From: Verrucomicrobium sp. BvORR034 | GTDB taxonomy: Bacteria > Verrucomicrobiota > Verrucomicrobiia > Verrucomicrobiales > Verrucomicrobiaceae | NCBI RefSeq assembly: GCF_000739635.1 | Contig: NZ_BATQ01000182.1 | Span: 62,001-126,000, forward strand | Direction of reading: 5' to 3' | Length of the DNA stretch: 64,000 nt | Part shown: in pieces, positions 43,505-50,899 of the stretch | How positions within the stretch are numbered: position 1 is the stretch's first letter | Layout: every line of letters begins with the position of its first letter | The notes under the pieces: generated by a model | Told to the model about the DNA's origin: nothing | The model's database searches: none | What the model saw: the letters and a program-made list of their open reading frames with translations, nothing else | Program-made: the position numbers and the translations under genes

Positions 43505-45382
43505 ATGGGCACTCAAATTCAGGTCGGCGTTGGGGTAAATGCGGGGCAGTTCCAAAGCGGGCTGGCCGCGATGAGTCAGTCTTCAAGCAAGTTCACGACT
43601 GACCTCCGCAGCCAACTCGTTGGGGCAATTGGCGGGTTCACACTTCTTACCGCTGCGGCGAATGTATTCAAGAAGGCGCTAGATGCCTCCAGCCAGGCAC
43701 AGAAACTGAGGGCCAGCCTAGAAACGCGTACCGGCTCCGCATCTCAGGCAAAGCTCGTGCTATCTGAGCTTGAAGATCTTGCCGCCGGTACACCACTCAC
43801 GGGCGCAGAACTTGGCGAGTCAGCGAAGATGTTGATCGCCTTCGGCGAGTCTACGACGACGGTCACGGACACTCTGCGCAAGCTGGGGGACATCGCAGCC
43901 GGGGTGGGCATGCCTCTGTCAGAGCTGGCAGAATTGTTCGGGAAGGCCCGGACCCAGGGCACAATTTTCAGTGAAGACTTGAATCAGTTGAGCGGTCGCG
44001 GCGTGCCGATCATACAAAGCCTCGCTAAACATTTTGGCGTGGCGGAGAGCCAGATCAAAAAACTGGCGAGTGAAGGTAAAATCGGATTCGAAGACATGCG
44101 GGCCGCGTTGTTCTCCTTGACCCAGGAAGGGGGAGCGTTTTTCCAAATGATGTCCAAGCAGGCTGGCACCTTTGAAGGACAGGTGAGCACTCTTGGCGAC
44201 GCTTGGGAAAAGCTGCTGAGGAAATTCAGTGATCCGGTGTTGGAGGCGATAACCGGGCAAATCTCCAAGGGGACGAGCCTGCTTGAGAAAATGGGTGTGG
44301 TTGCCGATTGGGTCAGTCAACAATGGGCAAAGACCATCGTTGCAATCAGCTTTTTCACTGAGGCTGTAGCCCGAGCCAAGCAGATGGTGGACGACAAGTT
44401 GAACGGACGCTCGTCTGGCATGAGCTTCGTGGAGCGCCTCAAAAAAGAGTACGCAGAGCTTCAAGATTTCCTCGCCGATCAGCATTCTAAACTTCTTCCC
44501 GAGGACAAGAAAGAAATTAAGTTTCGCGCTGACGTGGACCGGCAGTTGAATGAAGCCAAAAAAAGCAAGCAGCCGATTGCCGAGGAAGTTGACGACAAGG
44601 CTGCGAAAGCGGCGGAGAAAATCCGCGAACGGGAGCAGCGACTCAAGGACAATGAAGCCGAGGCCGCACGCGATCGCCTGGAGGGTGAGGCGCGCATCAA
44701 CGCCTTGATCAAAGAGCGCAATCGACTTCGTGAAGAAGCGGCTAACGCCCCTGATGACGACAAGCGCCTTGATGCTCTGGAGAAGGAGCAGAAGGTGCGC
44801 CGCGACATCGAGAAGGAGAAACAAAAGCAGGCAGACGACGCGAAACAGAAAGCCGAAGACCAGCGCAAGCAGGACGAGGCTGACGTGCTTGCCATCGCCC
44901 AGGCTCGCGAAGAAGAAGCCAAGGCACGTCGCGAAGACCAGCTTGAGCAGATGACGCCTCAGCAGCGCATTGCTGAATTCCAGAAGGAGAAGAGCCAGCT
45001 CGAAGCCGACGCAAAAAACATGGAGGAGAGCGATCCCGCGGCAGCCGCACGCAAGCGCGCCGACGCTATCGCATTGGGTCGCAAGATCCGCGACGAACAA
45101 GGCAAGCTAGACGAAGAGGCGAAGCGCAAGGCAGAGGAGCTTAAGAGTAAAATGGAGGAGGAGGCCAAGAAGCGCGAGGACGGCAAGCGTCGCGCCGCAG
45201 AGGTGCCCGTCTCCAGCCTCCAGGCCGTCGGCGGCGGCGGTCGCGCGGGTCCGTCGTCTGGATCTGACCCAGTGCTACGAGAGAACCAGAAGCAAACGCA
45301 GCAGCAGGGTGAGATTATCATGCTGCTACGCCAGATGGTAGGCGTGACATCCACCCCCCAGTCGGCACCAGCGCGCATGTAA
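43505..45382 (+). CDS. Phage tail tape measure protein
   Basis: The 625-residue protein starts at ATG 43505 (MGTQIQVGVGVNAGQFQSGL). Its first 250 residues match tape measure proteins: coil segments (SQSSSKFTTDLRSQLVGAIG), LEDLAAGTPLTGAELGESAK, and the typical EDLNQLSGRGVPIIQSLAKH block. Residues about 350-590 are a highly charged Glu/Lys/Arg coiled coil (REQRLKDNEAEAARDRLEGE). In phages this protein sets tail length by stretching inside the tube and is injected. At 625 residues it would imply a rather short tail. No other tail gene (tube, sheath, baseplate) is visible nearby, which is unusual. An upstream in-frame TTG at 43484 is less likely. Confidence 0.88.
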   Translation: MGTQIQVGVGVNAGQFQSGLAAMSQSSSKFTTDLRSQLVGAIGGFTLLTAAANVFKKALDASSQAQKLRASLETRTGSASQAKLVLSELEDLAAGTPLTGAELGESAKMLIAFGESTTTVTDTLRKLGDIAAGVGMPLSELAELFGKARTQGTIFSEDLNQLSGRGVPIIQSLAKHFGVAESQIKKLASEGKIGFEDMRAALFSLTQEGGAFFQMMSKQAGTFEGQVSTLGDAWEKLLRKFSDPVLEAITGQISKGTSLLEKMGVVADWVSQQWAKTIVAISFFTEAVARAKQMVDDKLNGRSSGMSFVERLKKEYAELQDFLADQHSKLLPEDKKEIKFRADVDRQLNEAKKSKQPIAEEVDDKAAKAAEKIREREQRLKDNEAEAARDRLEGEARINALIKERNRLREEAANAPDDDKRLDALEKEQKVRRDIEKEKQKQADDAKQKAEDQRKQDEADVLAIAQAREEEAKARREDQLEQMTPQQRIAEFQKEKSQLEADAKNMEESDPAAAARKRADAIALGRKIRDEQGKLDEEAKRKAEELKSKMEEEAKKREDGKRRAAEVPVSSLQAVGGGGRAGPSSGSDPVLRENQKQTQQQGEIIMLLRQMVGVTSTPQSAPARM

Positions 45383-45410
45383 TGGCGATCAACAAGAAGG
45401 GTCCCTCACT

Positions 45411-45563
45411 ATGAAACAACGCAAATTCCCAATCGACCGCGACCGGCGCGACTACCCAAGTGGCCGGTACATCCCGGTTCTCAGCCCACTCTGGAAAATG
45501 ATCACGTTCGCGCCCACCCTGGCTTGGCTGTGGCTGATGGCGACCTTGTTTCCTGACGACTGA
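45411..45563 (+). CDS. Small single-helix membrane protein (50 aa)
   Basis: The frame ATG 45411 to TGA 45563 encodes 50 residues, basic at the start (MKQRKFPIDRDRRDYPSGRY) with a hydrophobic helix near the end (MITFAPTLAWLWLMATLF). An AAGGG box lies about 8 bases before the ATG, in the leader AAGGGTCCCTCACTATG. A nearly identical leader (AAAGGTCCCTCATTATG) precedes the gene at 47545, supporting real translation. Holin-like size and topology are possible but not proved. Confidence 0.6.
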   Translation: MKQRKFPIDRDRRDYPSGRYIPVLSPLWKMITFAPTLAWLWLMATLFPDD

Positions 45564-45575
45564 ACCATCACGCCC

Positions 45576-45884
45576 ATGCAGACGCCCATTGATCTCCTCT
45601 CACTCGCTGGCCAGCCCCGCGAAGCTGTTGCCGCGGTGTTGCCACTCGATGACGAGGACGGCGCAGCGTGGGGACCGTTTCACGAGTTCGTTGCCTACTT
45701 CGGCGAAGACGGTCGGCTGATCGGTGGCCACGTGTTTTTCAACGAGCTGCACTCTCCAGACAGTGCCCACGCCATGATTGCCGAGTCACTCAACATCCGG
45801 CCCGGGGCCCATTGCACGGTGCAACTGCATCCGTGTGTTCACCGCTCCGAGATTGTCACCGCCGCCTTCCGTTTCACCGCCTGA
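45576..45884 (+). CDS. Small unknown element protein
   Basis: The 102-residue protein begins MQTPIDLLSLAGQPREAVAA. Beta-strand-like patterns (WGPFHEFVAYFGEDGRLIGG then HVFFNEL) and a Cys-His end segment (GAHCTVQLHPCVHRSEIVTA) are visible, but I know no family. The ATG is 12 bases after the stop of the small membrane protein, and the next gene (S49 protease) starts two bases after its stop. It therefore sits in a tight morphogenesis-type operon. Confidence 0.7.
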   Translation: MQTPIDLLSLAGQPREAVAAVLPLDDEDGAAWGPFHEFVAYFGEDGRLIGGHVFFNELHSPDSAHAMIAESLNIRPGAHCTVQLHPCVHRSEIVTAAFRFTA

Positions 45885-45886
45885 TC

Positions 45887-46717
45887 ATGCACGCTTACCC
45901 TCGACTTGCTGCCAAACTCTTTCGCTCGCCCCTCCTGCTGGATGCTGGCGTGAGATGGAGTTTCGAAACCGCCCTCCTGGCTCGCATGGGGGCCGCCGTT
46001 GCGCAATCGTCTGCGATGGAGGGAAAGGCCCCGGACTCCAGAACGGCTGACATCTACGGCACCTTCCAGAACGTGGCCATCATCCGCATTGATGGTGTGA
46101 TCGATAAACGCATGTTGGCGCTAGAAGCTGAGTGCTTTGGTGGCGTGGATCTCGAAGTGGTGGACGAAGCCTTGAAGCAGGCAGAGTACGACCGCGCTAT
46201 CACACACGTTGTCCTCGACATCCATTCTCCCGGCGGCGGTGTGACTGGCACGCCGGAGACGGCCGCCCGCATCGCCCGCCTTGCCAAGGTGAAGGAGGTT
46301 CACGCTTTCGTAAACTGCCAGGCCTGTAGCGCCGCCTACTGGCTTGCCTCACAGGCTGACGTGATCGCCGCCGCGCCATCGGCAACGGTCGGCTCCATCG
46401 GCGTGTATATGGCGCTTCTGGATGAATCCAGGGCGCTGGAAATGGAAGGCTACTCCGTGAACCTCATCAAGGCCGGGAAGCACAAGGCCATGGGTGCCAG
46501 CTTCCAGAAGCTCACCAATGAAGAGCGCGCCATCTTCCAAGGCCAGGTTGATTCCATCTACGCCGACTTCAAGAAGGCTGTCACCGCATCCCGACGCATC
46601 GCCGCCTCCACCATGCAGGGCCAGAGCTTCGACGGCAAGACGGCGCTCGCATTGGGTCTTGTTGACGTGCTTACATCGGACAGCCTGGAGGAGTACGCAG
46701 GCAGGCTTCTGCACTAA
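45887..46717 (+). CDS. S49 family serine protease (phage prohead-protease/SppA-like)
   Basis: From ATG 45887 the protein has 276 residues. It shows the S49 fold: VAIIRIDGVIDKRM, VVLDIHSPGGGVTGTPETA (oxyanion region), nucleophile Ser148 in NCQACSAAYWLASQADVIAA, ATVGSIGVYMALLDES, and the general-base Lys in IKAGKHKAMG (Lys198 or Lys200). Phages of the lambda gpC kind use such proteases in capsid maturation, removing scaffold. No signal peptide is seen, unlike host SppA. The scaffold-like gene next to it supports a capsid role, although no major capsid gene follows. The starting ATG is two bases past the preceding stop. Confidence 0.92.
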   Translation: MHAYPRLAAKLFRSPLLLDAGVRWSFETALLARMGAAVAQSSAMEGKAPDSRTADIYGTFQNVAIIRIDGVIDKRMLALEAECFGGVDLEVVDEALKQAEYDRAITHVVLDIHSPGGGVTGTPETAARIARLAKVKEVHAFVNCQACSAAYWLASQADVIAAAPSATVGSIGVYMALLDESRALEMEGYSVNLIKAGKHKAMGASFQKLTNEERAIFQGQVDSIYADFKKAVTASRRIAASTMQGQSFDGKTALALGLVDVLTSDSLEEYAGRLLH

Positions 46718-46751
46718 GCGTTGACACCGTGAACCTTGTTGAATTGGTCCT

Positions 46752-47420
46752 ATGAAACTCGCAGATATCTTCCATTCGTTCGGTTCGCGTATCGCCTCCC
46801 TAAAGAAGCAGGGCAAGGCGGGCGAAGCTCGTGCCCTGATCCTTGAACGGGACAAGGCCGTCACTCAGGCAGAAGCCCCCCCGCCTGTCGCGACCACTCC
46901 TTCAGCTCCAACGTCTGCGCCCGCGGTAACAGCCAAGCCAACGTCTGCGCCCGCCCCCGTGGCCGTGGATCACTCCGCCACCATCGCCACGCTGAACACC
47001 CGTCTGGCCAGCATGGAGAAGGAGATTGCAGCGCTGAAGACTGAGAACGCCACGCTGAAGGCCGGAAAGCCCGATGCTAGCACTCCAACTCCACCGCCTG
47101 TTTCGGCATCGAACCCGAAGCTTATCACGAGGACGGCTTTCAACATGCTCGACGCCAAAGCCAAAGCCGACTATATGCGGAGTGGCGGCAGGCTCACGGA
47201 TGACAGCGCGGCTCAGCCGAGCGCGAGCCCGGAAGGTCAAAAGCGAATTGCAGAGCTTGTCCTTCAAATCGATCAGTGCCGGACCAATGAGGCACGCACC
47301 GCCTTCATGATGCTCCATGGGGAAGAGGTTGCTACACTCCTGATGGCAAACCGGGAGTTGATGAGCTTCTCACTGGCCTTCCCCAACTGGACCACGTTTG
47401 CCAAACGCACGAAGGCCTAG
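46752..47420 (+). CDS. Scaffold-like or minor structural element protein
   Basis: The 222-residue protein starts MKLADIFHSFGSRIASLKKQ. A Pro/Ala/Thr-rich linker (about 38-72), a coiled coil (LNTRLASMEKEIAALKTENA) and a C-terminal module with ITRTAFNMLDAKAKADYMRS and GGRLTD follow. The R-x-x-F-x-x-L-x-x-x-x-x-x-x-Y/F-x-x-x-GG-x-L motif is one I associate with scaffold or accessory structural proteins of phages. Downstream of an S49 protease, such a coiled-coil protein would be the cleaved scaffold. This is a context-based inference. It is 34 bases after the protease stop. Confidence 0.6.
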   Translation: MKLADIFHSFGSRIASLKKQGKAGEARALILERDKAVTQAEAPPPVATTPSAPTSAPAVTAKPTSAPAPVAVDHSATIATLNTRLASMEKEIAALKTENATLKAGKPDASTPTPPPVSASNPKLITRTAFNMLDAKAKADYMRSGGRLTDDSAAQPSASPEGQKRIAELVLQIDQCRTNEARTAFMMLHGEEVATLLMANRELMSFSLAFPNWTTFAKRTKA

Positions 47421-47544
47421 ACTTTCCGTCCGGTCCCCGAGTGGGGGCGCCGGCATATCCCGAGACGTCCAAGAACAGGCCGGGAAGTCAGACGGACGGG
47501 AACGTCTGACCCGGCCGACTCAAAGAAACGAAAGGTCCCTCATT

Positions 47545-48150
47545 ATGTCCATTACTACCACTCAGCCCATTTGGAAACAGTACGCCCAAGAAGGCGAAGC
47601 CTCACCCCTGATTGCCTACCGTCGCAATCAGAAGCAGCAGGCAGCAAGCCGCGCTCGTGTCGAGGAATTGAAGGCCTCGAAAGCCATGGTGGAGGTTCGT
47701 TTCAACGAACTGACTACTTCAACCGATGACGCCGCCGTTATCGCTCAGGAACTTCCCGCCGTGGAATGGGAGGTCAAACTCCATGAGCGTCGCATCACTG
47801 CCGCCGCTTCAGATGAGGCGCGGGTCCTCGATGAGTCCGCCCCTCTCGCTTATGCCGCTCTCGCGGATCTGGCCGATGCTCTGAAAGGCTTTGGCGACCA
47901 ACTGGAGAAGAAGGTTGCAGAGGGCTTGGCAGAGGCAACCCGCCAGCAAGGATGCGCATGCAAGCTGGGTCCTCAGTTCGTGGCTGACAAGGCCGGGACG
48001 ATGGTTCAGGAGATCGCCAAGCTTCACCCCGTGGTGGTGCAGGCGCGGGAAGCCTCAGCCGCGGCGGCGGCCGCTGGCCATGACATCGCCTCTGCCCGTG
48101 CTGGCATTGATGCCGCGGAAGCCTCCCTGCTGTCCCTCCGCAAGGCGTAG
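47545..48150 (+). CDS. Unknown helical element protein
   Basis: From ATG 47545 (MSITTTQPIWKQYAQEGEAS) this is a 201-residue, almost entirely helical protein with heptad-like segments (VEELKASKAMVEVRFNELTT, and GFGDQLEKKVAEGLAEATRQ) and an Ala-rich end. No family is recognised; small scaffold or tail-assembly chaperone are possible in this position. The AAAGG box 7-11 bases before the ATG is in a leader nearly identical to that of the 50-residue membrane protein at 45411. It is the last gene of the operon, closed by a strong terminator 42 bases on. Confidence 0.65.
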   Translation: MSITTTQPIWKQYAQEGEASPLIAYRRNQKQQAASRARVEELKASKAMVEVRFNELTTSTDDAAVIAQELPAVEWEVKLHERRITAAASDEARVLDESAPLAYAALADLADALKGFGDQLEKKVAEGLAEATRQQGCACKLGPQFVADKAGTMVQEIAKLHPVVVQAREASAAAAAAGHDIASARAGIDAAEASLLSLRKA

Positions 48151-48191
48151 ACCTTCCTGACGGTCCCGAGGGACCATTCAACCGTCAGGGA

Positions 48192-48224
48192 CCCCGTCTG
48201 CGCTTCGGCGTGGGCGGGGTTTTT
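48192..48224 (+). terminator. Rho-independent terminator with UUCG tetraloop
   Basis: CCCCGTCTGCGC and GCGTGGGCGGGG pair over 12 bp (with G-U pairs) around a TTCG loop and are followed by five T. It closes the morphogenesis-type operon, and by this the genes at 43505-48150 can be read as one unit. Confidence 0.92.
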
Positions 48225-48260
48225 GTTTGACGGATTGTCGATCAAGTTCCTCAATCGAGC

Positions 48261-48815
48261 ATGTCATCCAACGAATATCTATATGCGAAGTCGGTTAGAG
48301 GCGAAACTCCTGATGAAGCTTTACTACGGGGCAATCAAGTGGCTCAGCGTTTGGAAGAGCACCCAGACTGCAGCCATGTTTTTCCTTGTCAGGTTGCGCC
48401 GGGGATATTGGGGTATCTTGCTGTCGTGAAGTACATGTCCCACAGTGGAAATCAAATCGAGATTGCTTCTGACAACATCGGTCGGGAGGGTATCGATAAG
48501 ATCGACGGTTTGCTTTCCGATGCTTCAGCCGCATCTGTGGTCAAAATTTATAAGGACGACGGCTGGATTGTAGCCGAAGGGCTTTTGCGAGACTTGTCGG
48601 GAAGCGAGATTACGATTGAGGCTGTGAAAACCTCTATCGATAATAGGGAAGGTAGAACGCTCTTAGCGGAAAAGACATTGAGCGGTGAACTGAACTTGAA
48701 CGTCACCAACGGTCTCGACACTTTCTCGTATCGAGCCAGCCACTTTCGCCTGATTGAAACAGATGTCATCCGCGCGAGTTTCCTTGTGAAGATGAATGAC
48801 AGCCACACTCCATAA
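48261..48815 (+). CDS. Unknown element cargo protein
   Basis: The 184-residue protein begins MSSNEYLYAKSVRGETPDEA. It has no signal or membrane segment and no motif I know. It is noticeably more AT-rich than the preceding operon, with codons such as ATT, TTA and GAT common. It lies alone after the terminator and may be a cargo gene acquired separately. The ATG at 48261 is preceded by no clear ribosome binding site. Confidence 0.65.
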   Translation: MSSNEYLYAKSVRGETPDEALLRGNQVAQRLEEHPDCSHVFPCQVAPGILGYLAVVKYMSHSGNQIEIASDNIGREGIDKIDGLLSDASAASVVKIYKDDGWIVAEGLLRDLSGSEITIEAVKTSIDNREGRTLLAEKTLSGELNLNVTNGLDTFSYRASHFRLIETDVIRASFLVKMNDSHTP

Positions 48816-48831
48816 ACCTTCGAAGGTGGAG

Positions 48832-48924
48832 ATGGTCAACAAAGCCACCGAGATCCGCCTGCTTGCTGAAAAGCAGATGGGGGAGTTTCTGGCCGCGAGC
48901 CCGAAGAATGAGGGTGGCCGTTGA
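48832..48924 (+). pseudogene. Short remnant of a plasmid/phage helical protein (30 aa)
   Basis: The short frame ATG 48832 to TGA 48924 reads VNKATEIRLLAEKQMGEFLA and then ASPKNEGGR. The ATEIRLxAExxxGEfL...PKNxGGR pattern is a common internal motif of proteins found with plasmid and phage DNA-binding genes, where a SLADLGI-type segment normally follows. Here the frame stops directly after GGR, so this looks like a truncated internal fragment. A GGTGGAG box lies just upstream, so expression of a peptide is not excluded. Confidence 0.5.
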
Positions 48925-48945
48925 CGAATGTGTTACTCTATGTGC

Positions 48946-49473
48946 ATGAAAAACGTCTTCTTCGCGGCAGTAGCCCTTGCACTGTCGCTCACCTCGTTGC
49001 GCGCGCAAACTACAGCCGAGCCAGTGACGGTCTCCCCATCAATCACCCTGACCGGCAAAACGGTTGGTATGAGTCGGGATGTGACAACCACCTGGCAAGC
49101 TCCGTGGGGCAGCTTTAACAAAGAGGCTACAAGCCGTCGATGCCTTGCGATCACAATGTCCACCGTTGCCAGGGCTCCCCAAAAGGCGAAGGTTCAGGTT
49201 CTCTTTCTTTTCCGCAACCAGGGCTCGAAGGATCTGGAGATTGAATCTACTGACGCGAAAGAGGCGACTGCCGAAAACGGCAAGCCAGCTATCCTCACGG
49301 TTGATGTCATCACTGAAGACACCTACGACAAGTATGTTGCCCTTGGGGCCCAGGCGAAGACGGGGCAGCGGTATGTGGGATGGGCGGCAAGAGCCATTGA
49401 TGCGAACGGGAACATTGTAGGGACATGTGGCAGCACCACGGCTTACGCCAAGTACGCCTACGAGGCGAGATAG
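48946..49473 (+). CDS. Secreted protein of unknown function
   Basis: From ATG 48946 (MKNVFFAAVALALSLTSLRA) the protein has 175 residues with a clear signal peptide cleaved near AQTT. An earlier in-frame ATG at 48928 would add MCYSMC and is less likely. The mature part looks beta-rich (TVSPSITLTGKTVGMSRDVT, KAKVQVLFLFRNQGSKDLEI) and resembles no named family. Exported proteins are atypical for the control region of a small phage-like element, so this may be a host-benefit or moron gene. Confidence 0.65.
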   Translation: MKNVFFAAVALALSLTSLRAQTTAEPVTVSPSITLTGKTVGMSRDVTTTWQAPWGSFNKEATSRRCLAITMSTVARAPQKAKVQVLFLFRNQGSKDLEIESTDAKEATAENGKPAILTVDVITEDTYDKYVALGAQAKTGQRYVGWAARAIDANGNIVGTCGSTTAYAKYAYEAR

Positions 49474-49505
49474 GCGTGAAGCGGTAGGCTCCGAAGTTGA
49501 TCAGC

Positions 49506-49901
49506 ATGCGATTCCTCACCATGGAATCGAAAGCAGACCCTACCCACATCACAATCAAGATCCCTCGCCGGGCCCTCCAGCTCTGCGCGGACAAGCTGCC
49601 ATCTGGTGTGACCGTGCTCATGGTGCCGCCAGATGCGTTTCCGCCTGAGTTTATCCGACTGCCGGATAATGGAGAGCGATGCTCTGTCACTGGCATGTCT
49701 CGCACCTGGCTCATTGAGCGCATTCGGGACAGCCGCAAGTACGGGACTGCTATCAAGGTGCATCACATCCGTAGCAAGGGCGCTCTCCGCGGAGTGGTGC
49801 TCATTGATCGAGCGAGTCTTGTCGCGTGGCTCGCTGAGCACGAAGAGCCAGAGTGGGTAAACGGCAAGATGCCCTCCCCAGTGCGTCAGTCCAGATCCTG
49901 A
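49506..49901 (+). CDS. HTH_17/excisionase-like DNA-binding protein
   Basis: From ATG 49506 the protein has 131 residues; ATG at 49521 is an equally good start. The C-terminal half holds an HTH_17-like unit: CSVTGMSRTWLIERIRDSRK, a wing-like IKVHHIRSKGALRGVVLIDR, and ASLVAWLAEHEEP. This resembles small phage regulators or Xis proteins. It is the plus-strand member of a group of three such regulators. The two minus-strand paralogous HTH genes end within 16 bases of overlap at its 3' end. Confidence 0.75.
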   Translation: MRFLTMESKADPTHITIKIPRRALQLCADKLPSGVTVLMVPPDAFPPEFIRLPDNGERCSVTGMSRTWLIERIRDSRKYGTAIKVHHIRSKGALRGVVLIDRASLVAWLAEHEEPEWVNGKMPSPVRQSRS

Positions 49902-50101
49902 AACGGTGATTTCATAGGTCCTGCCGTTGGGTAAACCTTGGCAACGTACTCATTCGCTGCCTTTAGGGTGACGCGATAGCCGCGAACGCCTGAAAACTTC
50001 TTTGCGCGAATGTGACCAGCCTTTTGATGCGTCCGAATGGTCAGCATCGACTTATCTACATGGGTCGCGATCTGCTCAAGGGTGACGTGAGACTCGATCA
50101 T
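49886..50101 (-). CDS. Small HTH DNA-binding protein, paralogue A
   Basis: The 71-residue protein has a MerR/HTH_17-like fold: VTLEQIATHVDKSMLTIRTH and a wing KAGHIRAKKFSGVRGYRVTL followed by KAANEYVAK. It is similar in plan to the next gene upstream (RGYRVTLKAANEYVAKVYP against RGMRFTLREANRYIARKFP), so the two are tandem paralogues. Its ATG overlaps the stop of that gene by four bases. It converges with the plus-strand HTH gene, overlapping its last 16 bases. Confidence 0.75.
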   Translation of the reverse strand: MIESHVTLEQIATHVDKSMLTIRTHQKAGHIRAKKFSGVRGYRVTLKAANEYVAKVYPTAGPMKSPFQDLD

Positions 50102-50343
50102 GGTGGCGAAGGTTTATGTATTAACTGTGGAGGCTCAATGAATGGTAGGTGGGGGAACTTCCTGGCAATGTAGCGGTTTGCCTCTCTCAATGTGAACCGC
50201 ATTCCGCGAATCCCTTTCGCCTTGGGGCACGGGCGGATGAGGCCATTGTTTACATCCACGTTAATCAGGCGAGTGCATCGCCCGATGTGGGCCGCGAGCT
50301 GGTCGCGGTTGATGTAGATTTGCGGCAAGTCATCATGCTGCAT
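50098..50343 (-). CDS. Small HTH DNA-binding protein, paralogue B
   Basis: The 81-residue protein shares the C-terminal RGMRFTLREANRYIARKFP with its downstream neighbour and has a recognition-helix-like region (NRDQLAAHIGRCTRLINVDV). It is the first gene of a minus-strand pair and is divergent from the Xre repressor gene. Two palindromes in the intervening 317 bases are the likely operators. The arrangement is that of a phage-like genetic switch; this is inference. Confidence 0.72.
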   Translation of the reverse strand: MQHDDLPQIYINRDQLAAHIGRCTRLINVDVNNGLIRPCPKAKGIRGMRFTLREANRYIARKFPHLPFIEPPQLIHKPSPP

Positions 50344-50526
50344 GGCTCCTTTTTAAGCGAGGGCCAAGGCGCATCAAGCAACAGTTTTGAGGGGCCTCGA
50401 TTGAGTGCTTGAACAAGTCTAGCGGGTCTTGTGCTACGCCAGGAGGAATTGACCGAATAGGGCAATCATGCGTGACCTCATAGATTTGAAAAAAGTATGC
50501 TCTGCAAAACTTTCCTGTTGCATCAA

Positions 50527-50543
50527 CTTGTACAGTGTACAAG
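50527..50543. promoter_or_regulatory. Operator-like palindrome CTTGTAC-AGT-GTACAAG
   Basis: A perfect 7-bp inverted repeat with a 3-base centre lies in the divergent space between the HTH pair (minus) and the Xre repressor (plus), 118 bases before the repressor ATG. This size and symmetry are normal for Xre/Cro-family dimers. Confidence 0.65.
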
Positions 50544-50557
50544 TATACCTGCGTGAA

Positions 50558-50572
50558 CCACGGTGACCGTGG
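50558..50572. promoter_or_regulatory. Second operator-like palindrome CCACGGT-G-ACCGTGG
   Basis: A 7-bp inverted repeat around a single central base lies 14 bases right of the first palindrome. The sequence differs from the first, so it may bind another regulator (for example one of the HTH_17 proteins) or form an RNA hairpin in the leader of the Xre gene. Confidence 0.55.
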
Positions 50573-50660
50573 GGAACAAAAAAGGCCTGCCAGGTGTACC
50601 ACCACCCGACAGACCTCACATGCAATAATCCTGTTAGGAGGATCACTACTATGCAAACAT

Positions 50661-50849
50661 ATGAGCGCGGAGCTAGTCCGCAAGCTGAAGCTTGCCAGGG
50701 AACAATTGGGCGTCACACAGAAGGAGATGGCCGCACGACTGGGTGTGTCGTACAACACCCTAGTCAGCTGGGAGAACGACGCCAGAACACCCAGCGCCCT
50801 GGCCCTGGAGGCGCTAAACGCCAAGCTGGACTCGCTACTTCAAAAATAG
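50661..50849 (+). CDS. Xre/Cro-family repressor
   Basis: The 62-residue protein is a single HTH domain: LVRKLKLAREQLGVTQKEMA, ARLGVSYNTLVSWENDARTP, LALEALNAKLDSLLQK. It should bind the palindromes upstream as a dimer. A very good Shine-Dalgarno (AGGAGG, 50636-50641) lies 9 bases before an out-of-frame ATG at 50651 but 19 bases before this start. That leaves two options: weak initiation here, or initiation at 50651 with another frame. The protein ends at an A-run (CAAAAATAG), and a -1 slip there would join it to the next gene's frame; see findings. Confidence 0.85.
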   Translation: MSAELVRKLKLAREQLGVTQKEMAARLGVSYNTLVSWENDARTPSALALEALNAKLDSLLQK

Positions 50850-50899
50850 ATCCCGGTGGCCGCTTTGGTCACCCGAGCCCCGCCGAAAAGGCAGCGGGC

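Noticed and set aside
43919-45100. 393-codon minus-strand frame opposite the tape measure gene
   Set aside because: Leu/Val-rich mirror of the Glu/Lys coiled coil; not a membrane protein of its own.
50470-50568. Small plus-strand frame MRDLIDLKKVCSAKL across the operators
   Set aside because: It runs through both palindromes and has no domain; judged accidental.
50651-50899. ATG at 50651 as start of one long gene to 51175
   Set aside because: It has the best ribosome binding site, but its first 65 codons are an out-of-frame reading of the Xre domain, so it is treated only as a frameshift question.
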